Origin: JAAYXE01 sp964391195
GTDB taxonomy: Bacteria > Chloroflexota > Anaerolineae > Anaerolineales > UBA4823
Length of the DNA: 64,000 nucleotides
Reading direction: 5' to 3'
NCBI GenBank assembly: GCA_964391195.1
Contig: CAYMLG010000015.1
Coordinates: 1 to 64,000, forward strand
The translations under genes were made by a program, and so were the position numbers. The notes beneath the pieces are model-generated. The model worked only from the letters and a program-made list of their open reading frames with translations, did no database searches and was not told where the DNA came from. Positions 17,820-26,125 of this stretch are shown piece by piece (position 1 is the first letter of the stretch; every line of letters starts with the position of its first letter).

Positions 17820-18569
17820 TCACTCCTCCCGTGAAGAAGGTTCGTAGACTCCAACCCGGCCCCGCTCCTGGCGGCTCTCAGCCTCTTCGCCCCGCTCTCG
17901 CTCCAGGTCCTCTGTGGTGTAAGGTTCCGCCTCCGGACGGTGCTCTTCCCAGCCTTCTGCTTGCCATCCGCCGGACCGGCGTTCGATGTCGACCGGGTTG
18001 TGTGCGTTGAGGGCTTCCACCGCATCCGCCGCCCTTTCCTCGCTCGTCGTGAGCGTCAGCAGCGTGCCGCCGCCTCGCACACCCTCGGCATAAAAGCCGG
18101 CATGCTCATCTGGAACCCCGGAATCCACCAGCGCGCCCAACAGCCCGCCGGTCACCGCGCCGATCCCGGCCCCCGCCAGTGTAGCAATCAACGGTCCGGC
18201 GGCGATCACCGGACCGATACCGGGGATAGCGAACGAGCCGATCCCCATCATCAAGCCGGTCAGCCCGCCCAGGATACCCCCGGCCGCGGCGCCGCTCGTC
18301 ACGTGATCTCTTTTCCCTTCCTTCTCATCCACGATGGCCGCATCCGCGTCGTAGCCCACATAATCATCGAGCCCGGAGATTTCCCGGTCTGCATAGGCTT
18401 CCCGGTTCAGCCGGCGCGTATCCCGGTGGAGATGGCCGAACTCTCCGCGCAGGTCGTTTGCCACCAGGCTGATGTTCTCCTGCTCGAAACCTCGCCTCTG
18501 CAGATCCTCCACGGCGGCCCGGGCGTCTTCAAATTCATCGAACAATGCCACCACAGTTTTCTTCATCAT
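17820..18569 (-). CDS. Glycine-zipper stress-type protein, paralog 1
   Basis: A 249-aa protein with an N-terminal alpha/beta module (residues 1-45, ALFDEFEDARAAVEDLQRRGF) like the YflT/general-stress-17M fold. A central Gly/Ala-rich hydrophobic stretch (about 95-155, glycine-zipper spacing) probably inserts in or lies on membrane. A charged Glu/Arg-rich tail follows. It shares domain order and local sequence with the protein at 50606-51532. GGAGGG precedes a double ATG. Function is unknown; a stress or osmotic role is only suggested by the family. Confidence 0.75.
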   Translation of the reverse strand: MMKKTVVALFDEFEDARAAVEDLQRRGFEQENISLVANDLRGEFGHLHRDTRRLNREAYADREISGLDDYVGYDADAAIVDEKEGKRDHVTSGAAAGGILGGLTGLMMGIGSFAIPGIGPVIAAGPLIATLAGAGIGAVTGGLLGALVDSGVPDEHAGFYAEGVRGGGTLLTLTTSEERAADAVEALNAHNPVDIERRSGGWQAEGWEEHRPEAEPYTTEDLERERGEEAESRQERGRVGVYEPSSREE

Positions 18570-18753
18570 TCCCTCCTATGGTTCCCCCTGTTTATTTCTT
18601 TCACATAAAATTATTCTACCATGCACATCCAATTTACTCCCCTCCGCTGCTGTAGAGGCACGGGCCACTGCATGTGAAAGCCGGGCGGCCGCCCGGTTGT
18701 TCCACGGGGAAATACCGGCGCCGGTCCGCCCGCTTTCGGATAAAATGGACCCT

Positions 18754-19662
18754 ATGCGCCGGCCCCTCATCCGTTCCCTTCTCTTGCTGCTCATCGCGCT
18801 CCTCACTTCCTGCGCCCCGGCCCGGCCATCGCCCTCGCCCGCATCCTCCACCCCCACGTCTGCAGCCACCCCAACCCCCATCCCACCCGAACCGCTGGCT
18901 ACCACCAAATGGGATGCTACTATCGCTCCCCCATCACCCGCTGCGGTCATCCCGCAGGCCACGCCAACCGCACCCGTCTCACCGGCGCTCTGCTCACCAC
19001 TGCAGGATATCCCCATCTCCGGGCTAGCGGCGGCGGTCAGCAATCCTTACCACCCACCCCGCCTCGGCTCCGATGACCCTCATCACGGCATCGATTTTGC
19101 CGATCGCTCCGGGCCGGAAGGAGCAGCGATCCCCGGCATGCCGGTCCAGGCGGTTCTCTCCGGCGTGGTCGCCTCCCTGACCCAGGATCGCTTTCCGTAC
19201 GGAAACGCCCTGGTGATCGAAACACCCCTGGAAGCGTTGTCCCCAGCCCTGCTAGAGTCCCTCCAACTTCCCACGCCCCAGCCGGAAGTCACGCCAATAT
19301 CACTCACCTGCCCCGACCTGGCTGCCCCCATCTGGGAGGGCCAACAAGGTCCATCCCGCCGCTCGCTTTACCTGCTCTACGCCCATCTGCAATCGTCCCC
19401 CGCTTTCGAGCCAGGCGACCCGGTTTCCTGCGGCGAGGCCCTGGGCGCAGTGGGAATGAGCGGCAACGCCCTCAACCCCCACCTCCATCTGGAAGTCCGT
19501 GTTGGTCCGGCTGGCGCTCGCCTGCCCGCCATGGCCCATTACGATGCCAGCGCCTCCGGCGAGGAGATGGCCTCCTACTGCGCCTGGCGGGTGCGCGGCT
19601 TTTTCCAGCTAATCGATCCGCTGAAACTATTCGATCCCCAAATCGAGGCACAGTCCAAGTAA
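18754..19662 (+). CDS. M23-family peptidase lipoprotein
   Basis: A probable lipoprotein of 302 aa. A basic start and hydrophobic stretch end in the lipobox LTSC (Cys20), followed by a long Pro/Ser/Thr-rich spacer and a LytM/M23 domain. The zinc ligands of the family are visible: HHGIDF (HxxxD), YAHLQ and NPHLHLEV (HxH), so it is likely an active cell-wall endopeptidase. Two extra pairs of Cys suggest an exported fold. GATAAAAT directly before the ATGs at 18745/18754 could be a -10 element, giving a near-leaderless message. Confidence 0.85.
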   Translation: MRRPLIRSLLLLLIALLTSCAPARPSPSPASSTPTSAATPTPIPPEPLATTKWDATIAPPSPAAVIPQATPTAPVSPALCSPLQDIPISGLAAAVSNPYHPPRLGSDDPHHGIDFADRSGPEGAAIPGMPVQAVLSGVVASLTQDRFPYGNALVIETPLEALSPALLESLQLPTPQPEVTPISLTCPDLAAPIWEGQQGPSRRSLYLLYAHLQSSPAFEPGDPVSCGEALGAVGMSGNALNPHLHLEVRVGPAGARLPAMAHYDASASGEEMASYCAWRVRGFFQLIDPLKLFDPQIEAQSK

Positions 19663-19786
19663 TATCGCTCACCTGGTCACCTGACCAGTCGAGATTCCCC
19701 CCATCTGACCGATGGCTGAACTGGTTTTTAGGACATTGTCAGCCCAATTTTTTTGCGTTAAAGTAGCACACAGAGGAATGGACAGC

Positions 19787-20386
19787 ATGAATGAAATGGT
19801 ATTGATCCAGTCAGCGCAGGAAGGCGATCTTAACGCGTTTAACCGCCTGGTCCTGGATTATCAGGATTTGGTTTATCGACATGCGTTCTACTACATGAAA
19901 GATGAGGATGCGGCCAGCGATGTGGCGCAGGAGGTCTTCATCAAAGCTTTCCATGCCCTGTCCGGTTTTCGCGGCGGTTCTTTCAAATCCTGGCTGCTGA
20001 AGATGACCACCAACGCCGCCTACGATGAGCTGCGACGCAGTAAGCGCCATAACCATCTTCCTTTGTACCCGGTGACAGAGGACGAAGGTGAGATGGATTC
20101 CTCTCCGTGGGTGGTCGATCCGGAAGCTCAACCGGAAGTCCAGTTGGAACAAGCTGAAACACAGCAGACTCTGTGGCGGTCGATCCTGGAACTCCCCCAA
20201 AAATACCGGGACGTGATCGTCATGGTGGACTTACAAGAGTTGAATTATGACGAGGCTGCCCAGGCGCTTAGCGTACCCGTTGGAACCATTAAGAGCCGCC
20301 TGGCTCGTGGGCGGCTGCTCCTGCGCAGCCATCTGCTCCGCCACGGCGGGCAGGCTGGCCTGATCCCCTCCCCCCAAAGCATCTAA
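19787..20386 (+). CDS. ECF-type RNA polymerase sigma factor
   Basis: A 199-aa sigma70-family factor with region 2 (QDLVYRHAFYYMKDEDAASDV, VFIKAF, the FRGGSFKSWL helix) and region 4 (LPQKYRDVIVM ... YDEAAQALSVPVGTIKSRLARGR), separated by an acidic linker. The start at 19787 is chosen because AGAGGA lies 9 nt upstream; an ATG at 19778 is too close. TTGTCA (19736-19741) lies upstream with a weak TAAAGT at 17 bp. No anti-sigma gene is adjacent, since the next gene converges. Confidence 0.9.
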   Translation: MNEMVLIQSAQEGDLNAFNRLVLDYQDLVYRHAFYYMKDEDAASDVAQEVFIKAFHALSGFRGGSFKSWLLKMTTNAAYDELRRSKRHNHLPLYPVTEDEGEMDSSPWVVDPEAQPEVQLEQAETQQTLWRSILELPQKYRDVIVMVDLQELNYDEAAQALSVPVGTIKSRLARGRLLLRSHLLRHGGQAGLIPSPQSI

Positions 20387-20412
20387 AAAGCCCGCGGCGC
20401 CGTGGGCTTTTT
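20385..20412 (+). terminator. Intrinsic terminator of the sigma factor gene
   Basis: AAAAAGCCCGCG (20385-20396) pairs with 20401-20412 (one G-U pair), loop GCGC, followed by T residues. It begins 2 bp before the end of the stop codon. Confidence 0.85.
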
Positions 20413-20427
20413 TGTACCCCATTAATG

Positions 20428-20460
20428 AACACCTCCCGAATTTAATGTTCGGGAGGTGTT
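20428..20460. repeat. 13-bp perfect inverted repeat
   Basis: AACACCTCCCGAA (20428-20440) pairs with 20448-20460, 7-nt loop. It lies between convergent genes without a T-tract and probably ends the leftward S41 transcript or blocks read-through. Confidence 0.6.
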
Positions 20461-20480
20461 ATGTCTTTCTCGGGGTTCTC

Positions 20481-21446
20481 TCACTCACGCAGCAATTCGA
20501 CTGCGTTTTCCAATTGGGCGGCTCTCCCCTGCACTGGTACATCCGGGCTCAACCCCTCGTGCCAGATCGTCTTTCCCGAGGGGGTCAGCCAGGCCTTGTA
20601 ACCGAGCATGAGCGCCGAACGGTCCGCCAGGTAGAAATCCTTCAGCACCGTCCCCGTTCCGAAGGTCCGCTCGCCGACTAAGACCGCCCGCCCGGCCTCC
20701 TGTAAGGCCGCCGCAACGATCTCTGCCGAAGATATGGTTTTGTGGTTGATCAGCACCACCAACGGCATGTGTGTGGCCAGGCCTCCCGGCTGCACTTCCC
20801 GAGAGCTGACCTCCCCCTTCAGGTTTCGTTCCCGGACAACCACACCTTCACTCAGAAACTGGCTGGTCACCCCCACTGCTTCCCGGACTAACCCGCCGGG
20901 GTTATCGCGCAGGTCGAGCACGATGCGCTCCCCTCCCTGCTCCTTCACCTCGCTCAATACCTGTTGCAAGCTTTCAGTCGTCCCAGTTTTGAACAGCCGG
21001 ATACAGATATAGGCCACATTCGTGTCCTCGACCATTTCCCAACTGACGTTGTCCCCACTACTCGGGCCGACCGTTTCCGTCTCCTGGCTCGCCTCACCCC
21101 CTTGATTTGGCCCTTTCTCTCCCCCCAACATTTGCTGCTTCTTCGCCGCCATCTCCGGTGTAAGGAAGCGGCTGTGACCAGTGTCGCCCAGGGCTTCCAC
21201 CATCCCGCGGATGGCCCCATGAGCCAGTTGCAGATTGTCCAACTCGTCGAAATTGATGTAATTCGAGCGAATAATGCTGTACGCCTCGGTGATCAGTTCG
21301 AGGTCCGTTGTGTTCTCAACCCTCGCCTCTGGTGAGGGCCGGAACACGAGGAAATTTTGGGTTTCGCTGAGCTTACCGGCGAAAAAACTGATTGTTAAAG
21401 CGAATACGAATAGCAGTGTGCGGCAGAGTGAGCGTCGATCTTTCAT
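20481..21446 (-). CDS. S41-family protease, PDZ-less and atypical
   Basis: A 321-aa C-terminal-processing-protease relative with an N-terminal signal anchor (LLFVFALTISFFAG). It has the helical lead, the DLRDNPGG core motif and the nucleophile region TISSAEIVAAAL. Two things are unusual. The PDZ domain normally found after the N-terminal helices is replaced by about 35 low-complexity residues. The FGKG motif that supplies the catalytic lysine reads FGTG (near 20657). It could be inactive, or use another base such as the Lys four residues on. The ATG at 21446 is preferred over an upstream TTG. Confidence 0.8.
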   Translation of the reverse strand: MKDRRSLCRTLLFVFALTISFFAGKLSETQNFLVFRPSPEARVENTTDLELITEAYSIIRSNYINFDELDNLQLAHGAIRGMVEALGDTGHSRFLTPEMAAKKQQMLGGEKGPNQGGEASQETETVGPSSGDNVSWEMVEDTNVAYICIRLFKTGTTESLQQVLSEVKEQGGERIVLDLRDNPGGLVREAVGVTSQFLSEGVVVRERNLKGEVSSREVQPGGLATHMPLVVLINHKTISSAEIVAAALQEAGRAVLVGERTFGTGTVLKDFYLADRSALMLGYKAWLTPSGKTIWHEGLSPDVPVQGRAAQLENAVELLRE

Positions 21447-21604
21447 ATCGTCCAGTCTGGTCCAGCCCAACTACATGGCTGTTGCTTTGATGAATTATTT
21501 GTGAAAATTGGAACATCTAATTCTAACCAGACAAGATAAAAAGCGTCCGACGCTTACCCTACAGGTATCCTACGCCGAAATAACAATTTTGTAATATATA
21601 CTTC

Positions 21605-22426
21605 TCATACGGTCTGTTCTAACAGCTCATCCAGCCTGTGCAGTACCAAATCGGGGAGCACCTGGCTGTCGTTCAGGTCTTCCGCCCGGGTGACTCCGGT
21701 CAGCACCACGGCTGTCAGCATCCCGGCCTCCCGCCCCATGCGGATGTCGGTCTCTAAACGGTCGCCCGTCATCAGGCACCGGTCAGCTTGCAGGCCAAGG
21801 CACTCTAGCGCCATTTCCAGGATCAGCCCGGAGGGTTTCCCGGCGACCAGTTCCAGCTTCCGGCCGGTGATATGTTCCAGGCCGGCTACCGTCAGCCCGG
21901 CGTCTGGGATCGCTCCTTCCGGCATAGGGCAAGCCTTATCCGTGTTGGTCGCGTAGAAATGCGCCCCCCGCATCAACGCCTGGTAAGCGGTGTTCAACTT
22001 GCGGTAATCCAGGGTGCGGTCGAAGGCCACAATCACCGCATCGATCCCTTCTGCGTCCACTACATCCTTTGGATCCAGATCCCAGCGATCTTCGACCAGC
22101 TTCAGCCCATGGCTGCGTAATTCTTCTCGCAGTTCTTCCTCCCCAATCACATAGTAATTGAGGTGAGGTTGGCGCAGTCTCAGATAACGCCCCAGCACAT
22201 AGGCCGAGGTAATCACATCTTTTGCCTCCGCCGGAATCCCCAGGCAAGACAGTTTCTCGGCATAGGCCTGCCGCGATTCCAGGGGTTTGTTGCTCACAAA
22301 CAGCACCTGCTTTCCCCGCTGTCGCAGGCCGGCAATGGTTTCCACTGCCCCAGGCAAGGCCCTGTCGCCCAGGTAAATGGTACCGTCTAAATCAAAGATA
22401 AATCCGTCAACTCTATTTTTCTTCAT
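21605..22426 (-). CDS. HAD-IIA family sugar/nucleotide phosphatase (NagD-like)
   Basis: A 273-aa haloacid-dehalogenase phosphatase of the IIA (NagD) subfamily. It shows the nucleophile motif DLDGTIYLG, SNKP (motif II), the lysine of VAGKPSG and GDRLETDI (motif IV). Typical substrates are small sugar or nucleotide phosphates; the actual one is not predictable. The ATG at 22426 is chosen over an upstream TTG. The probable small RNA lies immediately upstream on the same strand, ending about 75 bp before the gene, so some transcription may be read-through. Confidence 0.88.
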   Translation of the reverse strand: MKKNRVDGFIFDLDGTIYLGDRALPGAVETIAGLRQRGKQVLFVSNKPLESRQAYAEKLSCLGIPAEAKDVITSAYVLGRYLRLRQPHLNYYVIGEEELREELRSHGLKLVEDRWDLDPKDVVDAEGIDAVIVAFDRTLDYRKLNTAYQALMRGAHFYATNTDKACPMPEGAIPDAGLTVAGLEHITGRKLELVAGKPSGLILEMALECLGLQADRCLMTGDRLETDIRMGREAGMLTAVVLTGVTRAEDLNDSQVLPDLVLHRLDELLEQTV

Positions 22427-22502
22427 TGAACGCAACCCTTGGATCAGGCATTTCGGTAAGAGGACTTATAGAATCATAAGGGGCGGGGCAGAAATTCCAA
22501 CG

Positions 22503-22537
22503 AAAAGTCCCCGGCCTTAACTGCAGCCGGTAGAACT
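22503..22537 (-). terminator. Terminator of the probable small RNA
   Basis: On the minus strand AGTTC, a 2-nt bulge and CCGGC pair with GCCGG and GGACT across a 10-nt loop. A TTTT run follows. Confidence 0.65.
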
Positions 22538-22710
22538 GCGTGGGAGTCTGTGTGGTGATCTGCAGAGTATAAAACATCGACAACAAGCTGAAATTAGAAC
22601 AGCATAGACCTCCCACACTCCCTGGGTGGGAAAGCTATGCTGTCAATTCGCCGGACGGGAGAACGCTCAATGACCCTTCCCGAGGAGGTGGATTAGGCGG
22701 TGAGTATCCG
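22503..22710 (-). ncRNA. Probable small non-coding RNA, class unknown
   Basis: About 208 nt are bounded by a perfect consensus promoter and an intrinsic terminator, both leftward, with no credible reading frame between. The middle folds into a long hairpin: 22635-22643 pairs with 22599-22607 (ACAGCATAG), with an inner TCCCAC/GTGGGA stem. Near its 5' end, CCACCTCCTCG (22681-22691) is complementary to Shine-Dalgarno sequences. Size would suit 6S RNA, but I could not recognise 6S, SRP, tmRNA or RNase P signatures. It could also act as a leader of the HAD gene. Confidence 0.7.
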
Positions 22711-22716
22711 CGCAGA

Positions 22717-22745
22717 ATTATAGATTGTTCGGAAATGTTTGTCAA
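22717..22745 (-). promoter_or_regulatory. Perfect consensus promoter of the small RNA
   Basis: Leftward TTGACA (22740-22745) and TATAAT (22717-22722) are separated by exactly 17 bp, matching sigma70/sigmaA consensus at all 12 positions. The predicted start is near 22710. Confidence 0.85.
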
Positions 22746-22879
22746 TGAATGTTTTCGTTCGATTTTGATACGATTGGTTTTTTTCTTGCTTCCATTGTAG
22801 AATTAGGAAAGCCGGTCTTAGCCATTTATCGCTATTCCGGCGCCCCGACCGCCCGCTGTGCCACCTTTCAGGAGAGCGA

Positions 22880-25800
22880 ATGCCCGCTAGCGTCTACCTT
22901 TCGCCCACGCTCGAAGCAGCCCTGTCTCACGCCCGGTCGTCCATTGAAGCGCAAAAACGCCTCGGCCCGTTCACCCCTGTCCACCTGCTGCTGCCCGGTT
23001 CGGGTGCCATCCGGGCGGTCCGCCGCCGGCTGGGCAGCACCATCGGCGTCCGCCTGCACCAGTTCTATGCGCTTGGCCAGGCTGTGCTGGAAGCCGCCGG
23101 GGTCCGCGTTCACCAGCTCGGCGACACCGCCGCCCGGCGCATTATCCACCAGCTGCTAGGCCAGATGCAGGCCAGCGGCGAGCTGACCACCTTCTCGGCT
23201 GCCTGGGATAAGCCCGGTTTCAATCAGGTAATCCTCGATTGGCTGCGCGAGATGAAAAGCCAGGGGATCACCCCCGAGGAGGTGCGCGACCACCCGCTGA
23301 ACACCGGAGTCGAGCGGGACCGCCAATTGGCGGAAATATACGCTCGTTACCAGGCCTTCCTGCTCGAGCGCGACCTGGTTGATGCCGATGGCCTGCTGTG
23401 GCTGGCGGCCGAGGCCCTCGAGCAGGACTTGGATCTGTTCCGGTCCGTGGGGAGTTTCATGGCACTTGGCTTCGACCACTACAACCCGGTTCAAGTGCGC
23501 ATCCTGAGAGCCCTCTCCGCCCGCTTCGCCCACTTCATCGTCTATCTGCCCTACGATGCCGCCCGGCCCCGGGATTCCCTGGCCCTCACCCGTTTGGATC
23601 AAACTCGCCGGCTGCTGGAAGCTGAACTGAACCTGGCGGTAAAAGTATTGCCCTCCCACCGGCAAGGCCCTCCCGGGCTCGATCACCTTCGCCGCACCCT
23701 ATTCGAGCCGGGAGGCATTCAGCCCGCCGCACAAACCGGGGGAGTGAGCCTGATCGAGGCCCCTTCGAGGGAGGTCGAGGTCCGCCAGGCGCTGAAGCAG
23801 GTCAAGCGCCTCCTGCTCTCCGGTGTGCCGGCCGAAGAAATAGCCATCCTGGCCCCCCGTCCTGCCGTATACCAGCGCCTGGTCGAAACCATCGCCGGGG
23901 AATATGGCCTCCCGGTTGAGGTCGAGAGCCGCCTGCTCGCCAACCCGGCGATGGCTGCCCTGACCAACTTGCTCGACCTCTACCCGGATTTCCCCTGGCG
24001 TTCCACCCTGGACGCCCTCCGTTCGCCATACATCCGCCAATCCTGGCTTACCCTCGAACAGGTCGACCAGTTAGAGCGTCTCAGCCGGGAGCGGCCCGTC
24101 ATCCAGGGCTGGGACCAGTGGCGGTTTGCCCTGCAGCCGGTCGAGCCACCCCCCGGTGACCTGGAAGCCATCGACCTGCAGGTCGCCGACCTCGGCCCGC
24201 CTCGCCTGGCCACCCTGCTCCCCCCCGAGGAGCTGAAGGCTATTGAACAGGGTCTGGCCGCATTCTTTCAACACCTGGCCCCGCCCACCGCAGCCACCCA
24301 CCGTGAGTACACGCTCTGGCTTCAGGAAGCGATCCTTGGGCTGGCCCCGGCCGCTGAAGAAGTAGATGAGGCCGGGGCACATGATGCCGAGGCCGAGGCC
24401 CCGGCGCCTGAGCTGCCGCCGAACCTGGGCCTGATCACCGCCTGCCTGGAAGGGCCGTACGCCAACCGCGACATGGGTGCCCTGTGGTTGGCGCTGCGCT
24501 GCCTGCGCGGGCTGGTCAGCGCTGCAGAACTCGCCCCGCCATCGCCGGACGGGCGCATCCCCTGGGCCGTGTACCGCAGCGAAGTCTTGCAGGTATGGTC
24601 GGCCGCCTGTATTCCGCCGGACCCCGGCGCCGGACGGGTGACCTTTGCCTCGCTCGAATCTGGCCGCTGGGAGAGCCCGGCGCATCTCTTCGTCCTCGGG
24701 CTATCTGAAGGGGAGTTCCCCCACCTGCCCGCCCCCGACGCCCTGTACGCCCCCCAAGAACGCCTGGCGCATCCCCTGCCCCTCATCCGGCCTGACCCTG
24801 GCGAAGACGCCTCGCTCTGGTGGCAGGTGATCAGCAACTGCCGCGACTCGCTCACTCTCCTCCGTCCCCGCCTGGACGAAAGCGGCGTGATTTGGATCCC
24901 CTCCCCCTACTGGGACGAGGTCACCCAGCGCCTGCCCGATCTGCGCCCGGAGGTGATCCCCATCGCCGCGCTGCCTGCCCCGGGCGACGCGGCCAGCCTG
25001 GCTGAGCTGCTGCTCGCTCTGGCACAGTCGGGGGGCCAGGCGCCTCCTGAACTCGCCCGCACCTGGCAGGCGGTTCAGACCGGGGGCGAGCTCATCCGCC
25101 TGCGCCGGAGTTGGGATCCGCTGCCCCCATATGAAGGCATTTTTCAGGCGGAAGACCTGCGCCAGGCGCTCGGGCAGCGCTTCGGCCCCGGCTCCAATTG
25201 GAGCGCCTCCCGCCTCAACAACTTTGGCTCCTGCCCTTACAGGTTTTTTGCCACCTATGTCCTGGACCTGCAAGACAGCCCCGATCCCGATGAAGGGTTG
25301 GATGCAATTACCCGCGGCCAAATCCTGCATGCGCTTCTCGAGGCTCTCTACCGCCGCCTGACCGCCGAAAATCTGTCCCCTTGCCTCCCCAACCAGGAGG
25401 CGGTGCTGGCTCATCTGGATGCCTGCTGCGACGAACTCTTCCCCCGCGCCCCCGAGCGCTACGGTTTTCGCCCGGGCGCGCTGTGGCGCTACGAACAGGC
25501 CGAACTTCGCCGCCAGCTCCACGCTCTGATCGCCTGGGAGTGCAGCCAGAACGGAGAAGCCCCACGCTTCCTCCCCTATCGCCAGGAGCTGCGCTTCGGA
25601 ATCAACCCCAGCCCGCTGCCCGGTCTGCGCATCCCCTTGCCGGGGGGCGGGTCCTTCCGCTTCCACGGCATTATCGACCGTATCGACCGCGACGCGCAGG
25701 GCCGCCTGCGCCTGCTGGATTACAAGAGCGGCGCCACCACCTACGACCAGAAGGACATCCTCCGCGGCCAGGCTTTTCAGGTCGCTCTGTATGCCCTGGC

Positions 25801-26125
25801 AACCGAGGCCCTGCTGGACCAGGCCCAGGTGACCGAAAGCGCCTACCTGCACATCCCGGCCAGGCGGCTCAGCGGAGATTTACATTTCTCCCAGGGGGCA
25901 TCCCAGGATGAAACCGTACAGTCCGCCGCCGCGCTGGCCGCCGCCTATGTGGATCAGGCCGGGAGGGGAATTTTCCCCACCGCCCCCTCCCCGCTTCCTT
26001 CAGGCCAACTGCCCTGCGCCTCCACCTGCGGCTTCGCCGCCCTGTGCCGGGTAGACCGCCACGCCATCGCCAAAGGGCGCCGCCTCTCCCCGGCCCTTCC
26101 CCCGGAGGATTCTGCGAATGATTGA
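22880..26125 (+). CDS. addB: AddB/RexB-like subunit of ATP-dependent helicase-nuclease
   Basis: An inactivated-helicase/nuclease subunit (1,081 aa) of an AddAB-type recombinational repair complex. The N-terminal helicase-like part lacks a Walker A motif (the site reads LLLPGSGAIRAV), as in RexB-type proteins. The C-terminal PD-(D/E)XK nuclease shows GIIDRID and LLDYKSG (about residue 946). The iron-sulfur staple is visible: Cys in GSCPYRF (about 784) and CASTCGFAALC (about 1045). The stop overlaps the addA start by 8 bp, so the two are translationally coupled. Confidence 0.88.
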   Translation: MPASVYLSPTLEAALSHARSSIEAQKRLGPFTPVHLLLPGSGAIRAVRRRLGSTIGVRLHQFYALGQAVLEAAGVRVHQLGDTAARRIIHQLLGQMQASGELTTFSAAWDKPGFNQVILDWLREMKSQGITPEEVRDHPLNTGVERDRQLAEIYARYQAFLLERDLVDADGLLWLAAEALEQDLDLFRSVGSFMALGFDHYNPVQVRILRALSARFAHFIVYLPYDAARPRDSLALTRLDQTRRLLEAELNLAVKVLPSHRQGPPGLDHLRRTLFEPGGIQPAAQTGGVSLIEAPSREVEVRQALKQVKRLLLSGVPAEEIAILAPRPAVYQRLVETIAGEYGLPVEVESRLLANPAMAALTNLLDLYPDFPWRSTLDALRSPYIRQSWLTLEQVDQLERLSRERPVIQGWDQWRFALQPVEPPPGDLEAIDLQVADLGPPRLATLLPPEELKAIEQGLAAFFQHLAPPTAATHREYTLWLQEAILGLAPAAEEVDEAGAHDAEAEAPAPELPPNLGLITACLEGPYANRDMGALWLALRCLRGLVSAAELAPPSPDGRIPWAVYRSEVLQVWSAACIPPDPGAGRVTFASLESGRWESPAHLFVLGLSEGEFPHLPAPDALYAPQERLAHPLPLIRPDPGEDASLWWQVISNCRDSLTLLRPRLDESGVIWIPSPYWDEVTQRLPDLRPEVIPIAALPAPGDAASLAELLLALAQSGGQAPPELARTWQAVQTGGELIRLRRSWDPLPPYEGIFQAEDLRQALGQRFGPGSNWSASRLNNFGSCPYRFFATYVLDLQDSPDPDEGLDAITRGQILHALLEALYRRLTAENLSPCLPNQEAVLAHLDACCDELFPRAPERYGFRPGALWRYEQAELRRQLHALIAWECSQNGEAPRFLPYRQELRFGINPSPLPGLRIPLPGGGSFRFHGIIDRIDRDAQGRLRLLDYKSGATTYDQKDILRGQAFQVALYALATEALLDQAQVTESAYLHIPARRLSGDLHFSQGASQDETVQSAAALAAAYVDQAGRGIFPTAPSPLPSGQLPCASTCGFAALCRVDRHAIAKGRRLSPALPPEDSAND

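Noticed and set aside
22503..22710. 6S RNA, SRP RNA, tmRNA or RNase P RNA
   Set aside because: None of the conserved sequence blocks of SRP, tmRNA or RNase P is visible. 6S remains possible by size only, so the class is left open.
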